Assembly: GCA_012728445.1 (NCBI GenBank) | Contig: JAAYFA010000067.1 | Location: forward strand, 1 to 15,130 | DNA: 15,130 nucleotides | Direction of reading: 5' to 3' | Source of the DNA: Clostridiales bacterium | GTDB taxonomy: Bacteria; Bacillota; Clostridia; Oscillospirales; Acutalibacteraceae | In this document: in pieces, positions 7,283 to 14,605 of the stretch | Numbering within the stretch: position 1 is the first letter of the stretch | Layout: the number at the start of each line of letters is the position of its first letter | Made by a program: the position numbers and the translations under genes | The notes under the pieces: model-generated | What the model was told of the DNA's origin: nothing | Database searches by the model: none | Seen by the model: only the letters and a program-made list of their open reading frames with translations

Positions 7283-7762
7283 TCAAATTCCTCTACAATA
7301 GATCCCCGGACTGCTGTCCTCAATCACCGTTGCGCCGACTGCTTTTGCGTAATAATCCACCGGGCCTGCACCGCCAATGATAGCATAGGCGTAGTCCTGT
7401 TCCCACAAAGCTTCCAAACAGCGCCATAAAAGCACGGAGCCGATACCTTGCCCCCTCATTTTTTTCTTCACCCCGGTCGGGCCAAAGAAGCCTTTCCCTG
7501 TGGCGTTGTAGCAGGCAAAACCCAAAAGCTCATTTTCCGTGTCTACGGCGACAAAGCAGCTGACCGGGTCCTTGTAAAAAGCCGCCGTCGTTTCGCTCGC
7601 CCAACCCTCGCCAAACTCCTTCAGAATAAAATTTTCAACCTTCTTAAAGTTTGGAGAAAGCACGCGGTCAAAACGGATACCGGTTATTCCGGTTATTTCC
7701 TCTTGTTTTTTGCGAAAGCCATTGTAATCCAGCTTCCAGAGTCTTACAAGCATGTCGGGCAT
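7283..7762 (-). CDS. GNAT family N-acetyltransferase
   Basis: A 159-residue acetyl-CoA-dependent acyltransferase. The acetyl-CoA pyrophosphate loop is visible as RGQGIG (103-108), inside FFGPTGVKKKMRGQGIGSVL. The preceding strand CFVAVDTENELLGFACYN and the following helix LLWRCLEALWEQ fit the GNAT fold, and PVDYYAKAVGA near the C-terminus is the usual motif B end. The start at 7762 has GAGGAG about 9 bases upstream. It is the first gene of a probable two-gene unit with the downstream sulfatase. The acceptor is unknown, and an amino sugar or small molecule is plausible from context only. Confidence 0.85.
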   Translation of the reverse strand: MPDMLVRLWKLDYNGFRKKQEEITGITGIRFDRVLSPNFKKVENFILKEFGEGWASETTAAFYKDPVSCFVAVDTENELLGFACYNATGKGFFGPTGVKKKMRGQGIGSVLLWRCLEALWEQDYAYAIIGGAGPVDYYAKAVGATVIEDSSPGIYCRGI

Positions 7763-7803
7763 ATGGTTTTTCTCCTCTTATTCTATTTACTATTATGCTT
7801 GAA

Positions 7804-7832
7804 AGATTACCACATTGCATGGGGGTTGTCAA
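7804..7832 (-). promoter_or_regulatory. Promoter of the GNAT-sulfatase unit
   Basis: Minus strand: perfect -35 TTGACA (7832-7827), 17-base spacer, -10 TAATCT (7809-7804). The start is about 7797, with a roughly 35-base leader before the ATG at 7762. It is one side of a divergent 354-bp intergenic region (7763-8116) that also holds the promoter of the RhuM-type gene. Between the two, roughly 7833-7999, I see no gene or RNA. Confidence 0.78.
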
Positions 7833-7999
7833 ACAACGCGAGTGGCGAGTTGCCGGTGGTCAGCACAAAAAGTTTATCAGTCATCATTATTTTGTAGGCG
7901 GAGTGTCTTCAATAATGCATGCCAAGCATTTCTTCACGACTTTAGTAAATAGAAGGATTTTGCTCGTACCGCAAGTTTCTATAAATACGAAAAGAAATG

Positions 8000-8028
8000 T
8001 TGACGCCCGCTAATTTTTATGCTAATAT
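8000..8028 (+). promoter_or_regulatory. Promoter of the RhuM-family gene, with overlapping palindromes
   Basis: Plus strand: -35 TTGACG (8000-8005), 17-base spacer, -10 TAATAT (8023-8028). The palindrome GTAACGTTAC (8039-8048) covers the predicted start region, and a second palindrome TACACTGTGTA (8073-8083) lies in the leader. These are candidate operators. Confidence 0.65.
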
Positions 8029-8116
8029 AGAATTGTTTGTAACGTTACTCGATTAAACACCCATTAGAATCATACACTGTGTAATTTATCCTGTATTAAT
8101 TTGTAGAGGTGGAAAT

Positions 8117-9115
8117 ATGAGCAATCCGGGCGTTAACAACATTATGCTTTATCAGGACGAAAATGGCATCACAAAAGTCACGGTGCTGTTTTCGGATGAA
8201 GATTTATGGCTCACGCAAAACCAGATCGCAGAGATTTATGACACCACCCAACAGAATGTCAGCCAGCATATCGACGGTATCTTCCGGGACGGCGAGCTGG
8301 ACAAAGCGGCAACCAACAAGCATTTCTTGTTGGTTCGCACCTAGGGAAAACGGCAGGTTCAGAGGAACATCGACCACTATAACCTTGATATAATCATTGC
8401 CGTTGGCTACCGCGTGCAGTCTCAGATTGCAACACGCTTCCGCCGCTGGGCGACACAACGGTTACACGAATACATCCAAAAGGGCTTTACTATGGATGAT
8501 GAGCGGTTGAAACAGGGCGGTTCCCGGTATTTCCGCGAATTGTTGCAACGTATTCGTGACATCCGTTCCTCTGAGCGGAATTTTTATCAACAGGTCACGG
8601 ATATTTATGCTACCGCAACTGACTATGACCCGCGTTCCAATTTGACCAAAGCTTTTTTCGCAACAGTGCAAAACAAACTGCATTTCGCGGTTCACGAACA
8701 CACGGCGGCAGAAGTGATTTATAAGCGCGTAGACAACAAAAAGCCTCTTGTTGGAATGACCAATTTCAAGGGCAAATATATAACACGCGACGATGTGAAG
8801 ATCGCGAAAAACTACCTTTCTGAGCCGGAATTGCAACGACTGAATCTGCTTGTATCGCAGTTCCTGGATTTTGCAGAGTTTCAAGCATTGGAGCAAACTC
8901 CCATGGCCATGCGGGATTGGATTGAGGCACTGGATAATCAGATTTTAGCGCATAAGCGGAAAACATTGCAGGGAAAAGGAACTATATCTCATCAGCAGGC
9001 AATTGAAAAAGCCGAAAAGGAATTTGAGATTTATCGGACAAAAGAAATGAAGCAGTTGGAAAGCGATTTTGACCGGGCTATCAAGAAGCTTAATCAAACC
9101 AGCGGGGAGAAGTGA
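8117..9115 (+). pseudogene. RhuM-family (virulence RhuM) gene interrupted by one in-frame amber codon
   Basis: The family body runs in one frame from 8117 to the TGA at 9113-9115 (331 sense codons), but codon 76 (8342-8344) is TAG. Residues before it (WLTQNQIAEIYDTTQQNVSQ, then a HFLLVRT end) and after it (GKRQVQRNIDHYNLDIIIAV, then RFRRWATQRLHEYIQKGF and DDERLKQGG) join without shift into a typical full-length RhuM protein. The position is normally Glu in relatives, as I recall the family, so a single GAG to TAG change explains the break. The N-terminal part is a DNA-binding-like helix-turn-helix. The C-terminal third (about 270-331) is highly charged and likely coiled coil. The family was named from Salmonella pathogenicity island 3, is common in accessory regions, and its biochemical function is not established. 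The ATG has an AGAGGTGG site upstream. An internal GTG at 8414 could express only the C-terminal 233 residues. Confidence 0.88.
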
Positions 9116-9414
9116 ATCGGGGGACGGCAGACTGTTACAAAACTTTTTAAAAACGGCACTAAAAATGATATAATAACCATAGCAAAAAGATACAGAAAAG
9201 AGGCATTGCTATGGGATGTCCATTATCATCCTGAACCTTAGGAAAGTTCTTTTTACCTATTTTGAGTCGTTGAACTTTCTGTTCAATTTTTGGTTCATCC
9301 GAAAGCATCAGAAAAATAGGCTGTTTGTTCAGTAGACATTATGTAACCGGTATAACGTTGAAATGTGTTAAATTTATGAAGTAACCCTGAAAGATGCATA
9401 AATATTTGTTGCCA
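9116..9414 (+). other. Gene-free interval with a promoter-like element and a hairpin; possible short RNA or degraded element
   Basis: I see no convincing gene here. A perfect -10 TATAAT (9169-9174) has only a weak -35 (TTTAAA, 9146-9151). Downstream there is an 8-bp inverted repeat, GAAAGTTC (9242-9249) with GAACTTTC (9272-9279). The bidirectional terminator at 9415-9454 would end a transcript of roughly 270 bases. A 39-codon open frame (9216-9335) lacks a clear ribosome binding site and resembles nothing I recognise. This could be an uncharacterised RNA or the eroded end of a mobile element. Confidence 0.3.
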
Positions 9415-9454
9415 AAAATCACCCCGCAGGCAGAATGTGCCACGGGGTGATTTT
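9415..9454. terminator. Bidirectional intrinsic terminator
   Basis: A perfect 12-bp stem, AAAATCACCCCG (9415-9426) with CGGGGTGATTTT (9443-9454), has a 16-base loop and T-rich flanks on both strands. It lies 23 bases beyond the stop of the minus-strand propeller gene and would also stop plus-strand transcription coming from the RhuM side. Confidence 0.88.
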
Positions 9455-9477
9455 GTTAGTCCGTTAGGCTGAACTTG

Positions 9478-10332
9478 TTATGAAAGTTGCCAATCTATGC
9501 TATCCACATCAAAAGCGTAGTGTCTCACGTGGGCGGCCAGGTAGTCCTTGGCAAGGTCCTGCACATGGAAAAGGGCACCGTCGGGCGTAGGTAAAATGGT
9601 CATCCCTTCCCCTTCCGCACCATCGGCCAAATGGCGGGCAAAGGCCTTTTGCACCTCCCCCGTTTCAAGGTTTAGGGCAAAAACGGCTTGGTCGTCCCTA
9701 CTGATGGACAGGTATAAAATGTCCCTGTACATATCGCCGCCTTGCACCTTGTGCACGGGGTCGTTTACTTCAATCGTCTTGATAAAATCCATCGTGGCGG
9801 CATCGTACACATGGATGCTCGTAATATGGTCCCGTCGCGCGGAATAAATATAGCCTTTATCCGGGTCCGCAACACACCACGGGACGCCGTTTTCATGTTT
9901 ATCAAGCGGCAAGGCATAGGCCGCGATGAATTTGAGCGTTTCGGCATCGTACGTGCATATGTACAGGTTTTCAAAAACCTTGCTGTCCTCAATCGGCGCA
10001 TAAATCTTCCCGTCGCAGTAGGTAATACCGCCGATATGCTTGCAACCCAGCAACAACAGCTTTGGTGGAATCGCCAAGTAGTTTGCCGCCTCTATGGTGA
10101 CACCGTCAAGAGCGGTTTTGATGAGGCCGAAGTTTGAACTGAAGTAAAAGCTTTCGCCGTCATTGGCAATCCCCTGCGCCCTTACCACGGCGTCAATCAA
10201 CGTGTAAGATGTTGTGCTGACGGGTTCAAAATAATCGGGCTTTGGCGGACCTTCGTTCAGGTCGCTCACGAAGAGCAGCAGCGCAGTAAGCAGGGCGAAT
10301 GCGCCGGAAAACAATCTTTTGACAATATTCAT
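9478..10332 (-). CDS. Exported beta-propeller-like protein of unknown function
   Basis: A 284-residue protein. A positively charged N-terminus and a hydrophobic stretch (about 8-23) form a signal peptide or anchor, without a lipobox. The body is a series of short beta-rich repeats. Each reads out a value and then turns, for example GIANDGESFYFSSNFGLIKT, GGITYCDGKIYAPI, WCVADPDKGYIYSARRD, GGDMYRDILYLSISRDD and EGEGMTILPTPDGALFHVQD. This is the look of a YncE/SMP-30/WD40-like propeller with four to six blades. I do not recognise a specific family or catalytic residues. The start has a GAAGGAAG site. It lies 25 bp downstream of the DUF4838 gene and ends at a strong terminator, so it is the second gene of that operon and may bind or process the same extracellular glycan. 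Confidence 0.75.
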   Translation of the reverse strand: MNIVKRLFSGAFALLTALLLFVSDLNEGPPKPDYFEPVSTTSYTLIDAVVRAQGIANDGESFYFSSNFGLIKTALDGVTIEAANYLAIPPKLLLLGCKHIGGITYCDGKIYAPIEDSKVFENLYICTYDAETLKFIAAYALPLDKHENGVPWCVADPDKGYIYSARRDHITSIHVYDAATMDFIKTIEVNDPVHKVQGGDMYRDILYLSISRDDQAVFALNLETGEVQKAFARHLADGAEGEGMTILPTPDGALFHVQDLAKDYLAAHVRHYAFDVDSIDWQLS

Positions 10333-10357
10333 TTTCTTCCTTCTTCCATATGATTAT

Positions 10358-12241
10358 TTAACGCCAATCCACAGGGCTGGTTAGAAAAAAGTCAATCTCT
10401 TCTTTGGCCGGCATCGGAGTATACGCACATATCATCGAAATGCCGTGCGCTTTCAGGTCATCATAAAGCCTTTCGTTTTGTACCCCTCGGAAAGGGTTGA
10501 GGATGAAAAACTCGCCGCGAAAAAGATTGGCTTTGTAAAATTGGAAAGAGAGCCTAGCAATTTCCACTTGGAGACGCTGGGCGTCTGTTAATGCCGCGGC
10601 TTCGGCCTTGTCCCACAGGCTATCAAGGGCACGCACCTCTTTGTTTGTCATAATCGCTGTTTGATAATGCCATTCCATAATATAATCGTGGGTCGTCGCG
10701 ATTACTTTCGCGGTGAAATAATCTAAATATTCTTTGATAAAGGGTGCCGCGTCCCCGTAGTAGGCCGCCATAAATTCGTCCATGTGGCGTTTTACATCAC
10801 AGTCGGGGTCCCACATGGTTTTCGCTTTGATGTAATTGCGCAGATCATTGAACGCTGCGGTGTGATGCCCTCCGCCGCAATTATAATAAATACCGGCAAC
10901 CTTGTTTTCACTGTAAAACTTGAAGTTAGGCGCAAAAGTTTGCAGGTTTGCCGCAAATTGAAGGTAATTCAGGAAATTGACGGTATAGTTGTAAATATAA
11001 ACCTTTTCGGCCGACTCGCCCCAGCCTGCCAAATAATCCACATAACGGGGCTCGTGTTTTGAAAACCGGTATGCAAATGTTTCGTTTTGCGAACCGTCTT
11101 CATTACCGCACTCGTTAATCGGATGCGCATAACAAGCGTTTATCGGGCACAGTACCGGTGTAACATTGGACTTGCACATAAGGTTTTTTGGCGGTGCTTC
11201 GGTATTGAGGTAGGCATAAAAGGTATAAGTGATATCGGGGTACTCTTGCGCGAAAGCATCCGATAGGGCGTTGGTAAAAAGCACGATTGTTGCGGAAAGA
11301 CTGCCGTATTGCTCATAAAGTGCCTTGCAGGTTTCGCACTGACAATAATCCTGATTGTCCTTTTGCCCCACATGTATAATGTTCTGCCCCGGCGCGGCAC
11401 GCTGAATGAGTGCCCTTGCATTGGCTATCGCAGTTTGCAGGGTACCGGGGTTTGAAAGGCAGACATGTGCGGCTGTACGCTCCCCTGTATCCTCACGATA
11501 GGCGAAGTATTCGGGGTGCGTCGTGATAAGACTGTCCGGCACGAATTTGTCCATACTGACGTCCCAGGTGATGTTGTTGTAGCCGCCACCAAAGGCCGGC
11601 GTGTTGAGGTGGACATTGCCCTTGTGTTTGACCTGCCACGCAACGGAGCCGTCGCCATTGAGGTGGCGCGCTTCAAAAACGGGAATCTGGGTATCGTCAA
11701 GCTGAGCGTTGATTTTAACCGTGCTCATTTCCGGTATCGTTGTCACCGTATCGGTAAACCAGCGGCAACCCAGCTGCTCTTCAAGGAAGGTATACACGCC
11801 GTAAAGCGTGCCCCTGAGTTCACCGCCCGCAATAATGAGTTTTTCGCCGGAAACCAAAAGCCGAAAACCTTCGTCACCGAACGCTTGACGGTCGATGGTG
11901 TAACTCCTCGCATCTTCCCTATTGGTTTTGCCGACAATTATTTCTTTAGGCGAGGGAGAGTCCGCATCGGTTTTGAGCGTCAGGGTTACACCGCTGATTT
12001 GCGCAAGATAGCTTTGCAGCTCGTTCGCGGCGGTAATCTCAGAAGGACTCGCATCCGCGCCACGGACGATAGAATAGAGACTATCGCCGTTTTCAACCAG
12101 TGTCAACCATTCGGTCACCTGCGTTTCGACCGTTGGGGTTCCACCGTAATCGACTTCTTTTTCATAGGGAATGATGCTGAATGTCATGCCTAAGAACTGT
12201 AGCAGGGCAAGTGCGCTTGAAAGAAATTTTACAAATGTCAT
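10358..12241 (-). CDS. Exported DUF4838 protein, candidate glycoside hydrolase
   Basis: A 627-residue protein with an N-terminal hydrophobic signal (about 5-23). Residues about 45-190 resemble the accessory N-domain of alpha-glucuronidases/GH20-type enzymes (ANELQSYLAQISGV, then KEIIVGKTNRED, GTLYGVYTFLEEQLGCRWF). The central region (about 250-520) matches DUF4838 (PF16126). There the sequence after HVGQKDNQ reads DYCQCETCKALYEQYGS, a family-typical CxCxxC cluster, followed by FTNALSDAFAQEYPDITYTFYAYL and a GIYYNCGGG turn. The barrel-like domain arrangement suggests carbohydrate hydrolysis, but the substrate and catalytic acids are not established for the family. The ATG at 12241 has an AGAGAGG site 7 bases upstream. 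It is the first gene of a two-gene unit with the propeller protein. Confidence 0.85.
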   Translation of the reverse strand: MTFVKFLSSALALLQFLGMTFSIIPYEKEVDYGGTPTVETQVTEWLTLVENGDSLYSIVRGADASPSEITAANELQSYLAQISGVTLTLKTDADSPSPKEIIVGKTNREDARSYTIDRQAFGDEGFRLLVSGEKLIIAGGELRGTLYGVYTFLEEQLGCRWFTDTVTTIPEMSTVKINAQLDDTQIPVFEARHLNGDGSVAWQVKHKGNVHLNTPAFGGGYNNITWDVSMDKFVPDSLITTHPEYFAYREDTGERTAAHVCLSNPGTLQTAIANARALIQRAAPGQNIIHVGQKDNQDYCQCETCKALYEQYGSLSATIVLFTNALSDAFAQEYPDITYTFYAYLNTEAPPKNLMCKSNVTPVLCPINACYAHPINECGNEDGSQNETFAYRFSKHEPRYVDYLAGWGESAEKVYIYNYTVNFLNYLQFAANLQTFAPNFKFYSENKVAGIYYNCGGGHHTAAFNDLRNYIKAKTMWDPDCDVKRHMDEFMAAYYGDAAPFIKEYLDYFTAKVIATTHDYIMEWHYQTAIMTNKEVRALDSLWDKAEAAALTDAQRLQVEIARLSFQFYKANLFRGEFFILNPFRGVQNERLYDDLKAHGISMICAYTPMPAKEEIDFFLTSPVDWR

Positions 12242-12327
12242 TTCAATACCTCTCTCTTTTTAATCCACTGATGAAATTCGATTGAACGATTTTACAGTAG
12301 TTTTGCAACAACTCTTCTTTGGATTTA

Positions 12328-12344
12328 TAATAATGTCATTATTA
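12328..12344. promoter_or_regulatory. 17-bp palindrome upstream of the DUF4838 operon
   Basis: TAATAATG-T-CATTATTA is a perfect palindrome with a one-base centre. It lies 87-103 bases upstream of the DUF4838 start and 7 bases past the stop codon of the upstream gene. It could be an operator or, being AT-only, chance. No clear -35/-10 pair was found for this operon, and AT-rich -10-like sequences overlap the palindrome. Confidence 0.35.
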
Positions 12345-12350
12345 CATGTT

Positions 12351-13737
12351 CTATAACGCAACATACTTCTGTAACGGGCTATTCGGTTTGTCCGGTATTG
12401 TTCTGGTTAACCTTCCTTGTTTGATTAATTCATTTATATATGTTTGAATAAAATGATTTTTATCATTCAACTTAAGCTCACGCATTAAATCTTCACGTGA
12501 CTGAGGTGTTTCACATAACGCCAATATCCTTCCCATTCTCATCTCGACTGTTGGGGCATCTGTTGGGGTATCTGTTGGGGTCCCTGTTGGGGTATCTGTT
12601 AAGGCGCCTTCCTCACCGCTTCTTCCGCTTCTAAAGAACACAACCACAAATCCAGATTTAAGCATTTTAAATTCAATCTTACACTTCTGTTCATTACATA
12701 CATCCGTTATTCTCTTAAGTCCCGTGCCGAAGCTCTCAACATCTTTTGAATAGTACAATACGGAGGTAATCAACGGATTTCTGCGAACAGGTCTTTCACC
12801 ACCGAATATAAAGTCTTCGGGTTTGTAGCCTTCCGGAAAACTGCCGGGATTATAAATCTCAACTCTGTCTTTGAAAATTGCGACCTCGTTGCTTTGGCAA
12901 GCCCCGTAGTCTTTGTGGCAAAAAGAGTTAATCAACGCTTCTCGAATTGCATCAGTTGGTATTTCGGGAATTTCCTTGCGTTGCAATGAACCGTCGAATT
13001 CTACCCTCCAATGAATATTGTTTTTGATATACTTTTCAGCTGCTAAAACAAGTTCAAAAACTGTTCCGTGCTGACGCTGTATATCGTTAAACGTAAGCCT
13101 TTCGGTTCCCGCAAATATTGCCATCTGTAACTCTGTATATTGGTTGTCGCAAAACAGGACCATCCCGGCATTCAAAAGTTTATCTCCGTTTGTCAAAAAC
13201 AGTTTGTTCAGTGCTGAAACCTTGTCCGAATATTCAAAATCTATACGTTTGGCAGAATGTCCTCGCTCTAAATAATCTATTATATCTTTATCTGAAACCT
13301 GATGGACCGTATAATCTGAAATATTTCTCTCCCAAGCATTCTCAGAGTTTTCGTTTTTAAGCACATATGCCGTCAGTTCCTTTTGCGACATCACTTTGTC
13401 TTCATCAGCCACTCTTATGCGGGCAACATTGTAAGCGAAATATGGCGTGTTGTATCCTTCAAACCTCACAAAAATACACTCGCAATCATCAACCCTTATT
13501 GAACTGATTTCGGGGAATATCCGTGGTTCTATATGTATTGTATATTGCTTGGCTTATTTCGCGCAGCGTCTTTTCGGAAACATCCTGTCCGACAGGCATT
13601 CCATCGGATTTTAAGCCGAAATACAATTCGCCCTTTTGGTGCTTGTTTAAGATTGCACCAATAGAGATAACAGCTTCCTTTAATTCTCCGGTAGACTTTT
13701 TGAATTCGAGTGTTTCCGTTTCTCTGCCTAAATTCAT
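12351..13737 (-). pseudogene. AlbA_2/HATPase_c_4 (COG2865, 'RecG-like') putative transcriptional regulator, frameshifted
   Basis: One gene of about 461 codons split by a single-base insertion. The first part (13737-13537) encodes the AlbA_2 (schlafen-like) N-domain, with ETETLEFKKSTGELKEAV and GELYFGLKSDGMPVGQDV. After AIYN the frame is lost at one extra base (13536), running to a TGA at 13489-13491. Skipping that base restores HIEPRIFPEISSIRVDD, which then joins the second open frame (ATG at 13469, stop TAG at 12351). That frame carries the ATPase-like domain with RRNPLITSVLYY and ESFGTGLKRITDVC, a Pro/Thr repeat linker, and a C-terminal winged-helix-like region (RILALCETPQSREDLMRELK). The length is 1387 bp, that is 462 codons plus one base. 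The true start has AGGAG 9 bases upstream. The family is widespread in accessory DNA and is often misnamed ATP-dependent helicase. A functional C-terminal product is not excluded. Confidence 0.9.
12548..12607 (-). repeat. 12-bp in-frame tandem repeat encoding a Pro/Thr linker
   Basis: Four near-identical 12-bp units (consensus CTGTTGGGGTAT on the plus strand, 12548-12595) and one degenerate unit (12596-12607). They encode repeated D/G-T-P-T in the linker between the ATPase-like and winged-helix parts of the AlbA_2 gene. Because the unit is a multiple of three, copy-number change would lengthen or shorten the linker without shifting frame. Similar TP-rich repeats are common in this family. Confidence 0.9.
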
Positions 13738-13771
13738 TTTATTAAGCTCCTACTCGTAACATAACTGCACA

Positions 13772-13801
13772 ACATTATCGATTCTGCTATGACAACTTCA
13801 A
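13772..13801 (-). promoter_or_regulatory. Possible promoter of the AlbA_2 gene
   Basis: Minus strand: -35 TTGAAG (13801-13796), 18-base spacer, -10 TAATGT (13777-13772). It lies 35-64 bases ahead of the ATG at 13737. It is moderate in quality, and nothing better is seen in the 102-bp interval. Confidence 0.42.
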
Positions 13802-13839
13802 CCGTCTTGATACATTATTTTTAACATTTTCTTATTAAT

Positions 13840-14475
13840 TTAGCGAACAAAATTCATAAATATTTTGTCTTCTCTTTCCGGCTCTTTCACAGTGCCCTTG
13901 CTGTGTTCGACCAGCTTCAGAAGCCAGGCCATGTTTTTGCCGAGCAGACGCATTATCTGAACGCCTTCAACATCCTGCAGCACCTCGCCCGGTTTTGCGC
14001 CATGGATAACATTCCAATAGTTGGAGGTCGGCATCAACATTTCGGAACAATTTAAATAGTTGTTGAGTTGGTCAAAGGTTGTGACCCCACCCGACCGCCG
14101 AACTGCAACAATTGCGGCGCCGACTTTGTGCCGGAACAGTCTGTCGTTGCAGCCCTGCACATAAAAGGCACGGTCCAAAAAAGATTTCATGTCTGCGGTG
14201 ATACCGGCGTAATGTACTGGGGAGCCTATTAGTATTCCGTCAACAACCTTGATTTTTTGAATCCAATCATTTACTTCGTCTCCCGCCAGAACACATTTTT
14301 CGTCCTTGTTTTGCCCACACAATCCACAGCCGGTGCAACCGCTGATAGGCTTGCCGCCAACGTGAATAATTTCTGTCTCGATGCCTTCTTTTTCCAGCTC
14401 ATCCAAGACTAATTTTATTGCGTGATAGGTGTTGCCCTGTTTGTTGGGACTGCCGTTAAAAGCAATGACTTTCAT
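13840..14475 (-). CDS. Iron-sulfur flavoprotein-like NAD(P)H-dependent FMN reductase
   Basis: A 211-residue flavodoxin-fold protein. MKVIAFNGSPNKQGNT contains the FMN phosphate loop (GSPNKQGNT, 8-16). Four cysteines, Cys47, Cys50, Cys53 and Cys61 (CTGCGLC, then eight residues later KC), form the compact cluster typical of archaeal/clostridial iron-sulfur flavoproteins. GSPVHYAG (85-92) and the ADMKSFLDR helix are family-typical. I start at the ATG at 14475 because AAAGGA lies 9 bases upstream. An in-frame ATG two codons earlier is too close to that site, and an extension to 14520 has no support. It probably transfers electrons or reduces quinones or similar compounds under anaerobic conditions. 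It follows the fucosidase gene after 130 bp on the same strand, with no clear promoter in between. A shared transcript is possible but not shown. Confidence 0.88.
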   Translation of the reverse strand: MKVIAFNGSPNKQGNTYHAIKLVLDELEKEGIETEIIHVGGKPISGCTGCGLCGQNKDEKCVLAGDEVNDWIQKIKVVDGILIGSPVHYAGITADMKSFLDRAFYVQGCNDRLFRHKVGAAIVAVRRSGGVTTFDQLNNYLNCSEMLMPTSNYWNVIHGAKPGEVLQDVEGVQIMRLLGKNMAWLLKLVEHSKGTVKEPEREDKIFMNFVR

Positions 14476-14605
14476 GGACATGTATCCTTTCTTATGCGGG
14501 ATGTCGAGGACGCACCCCATACAATTTGTTCGTAACCGTTCTCCAATTGTTTCTCATGGCGCAGCCATACTTCTCTATCGCTTCCCTGGCAACCGTAGGT
14601 CATCC

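Noticed and set aside
8342..8344. General reassignment of TAG to an amino acid
   Set aside because: Only one internal TAG is seen among the genes here and the gene ending at 12351 uses TAG as its stop. A point mutation is simpler.
9216..9335. A 39-codon plus-strand open frame in the interval after the RhuM gene
   Set aside because: No clear ribosome binding site, a hydrophobic low-complexity translation, and no recognised family. It is more likely chance.
11465..12193. Long plus-strand open frame of 242 codons opposite the DUF4838 gene
   Set aside because: It lies entirely antisense to a well-supported gene, has no ribosome binding site, and translates to an Arg/Val/Phe-rich sequence typical of a shadow frame.
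12548..12607. CRISPR-like direct repeats
   Set aside because: The units are contiguous 12-mers without spacers and encode a protein linker in frame.
14521..14605. Coding-looking residue pattern in the gap between the fucosidase and flavoprotein genes
   Set aside because: Several frames are open over this short stretch, none has a start with a ribosome binding site, and no family pattern is recognised.
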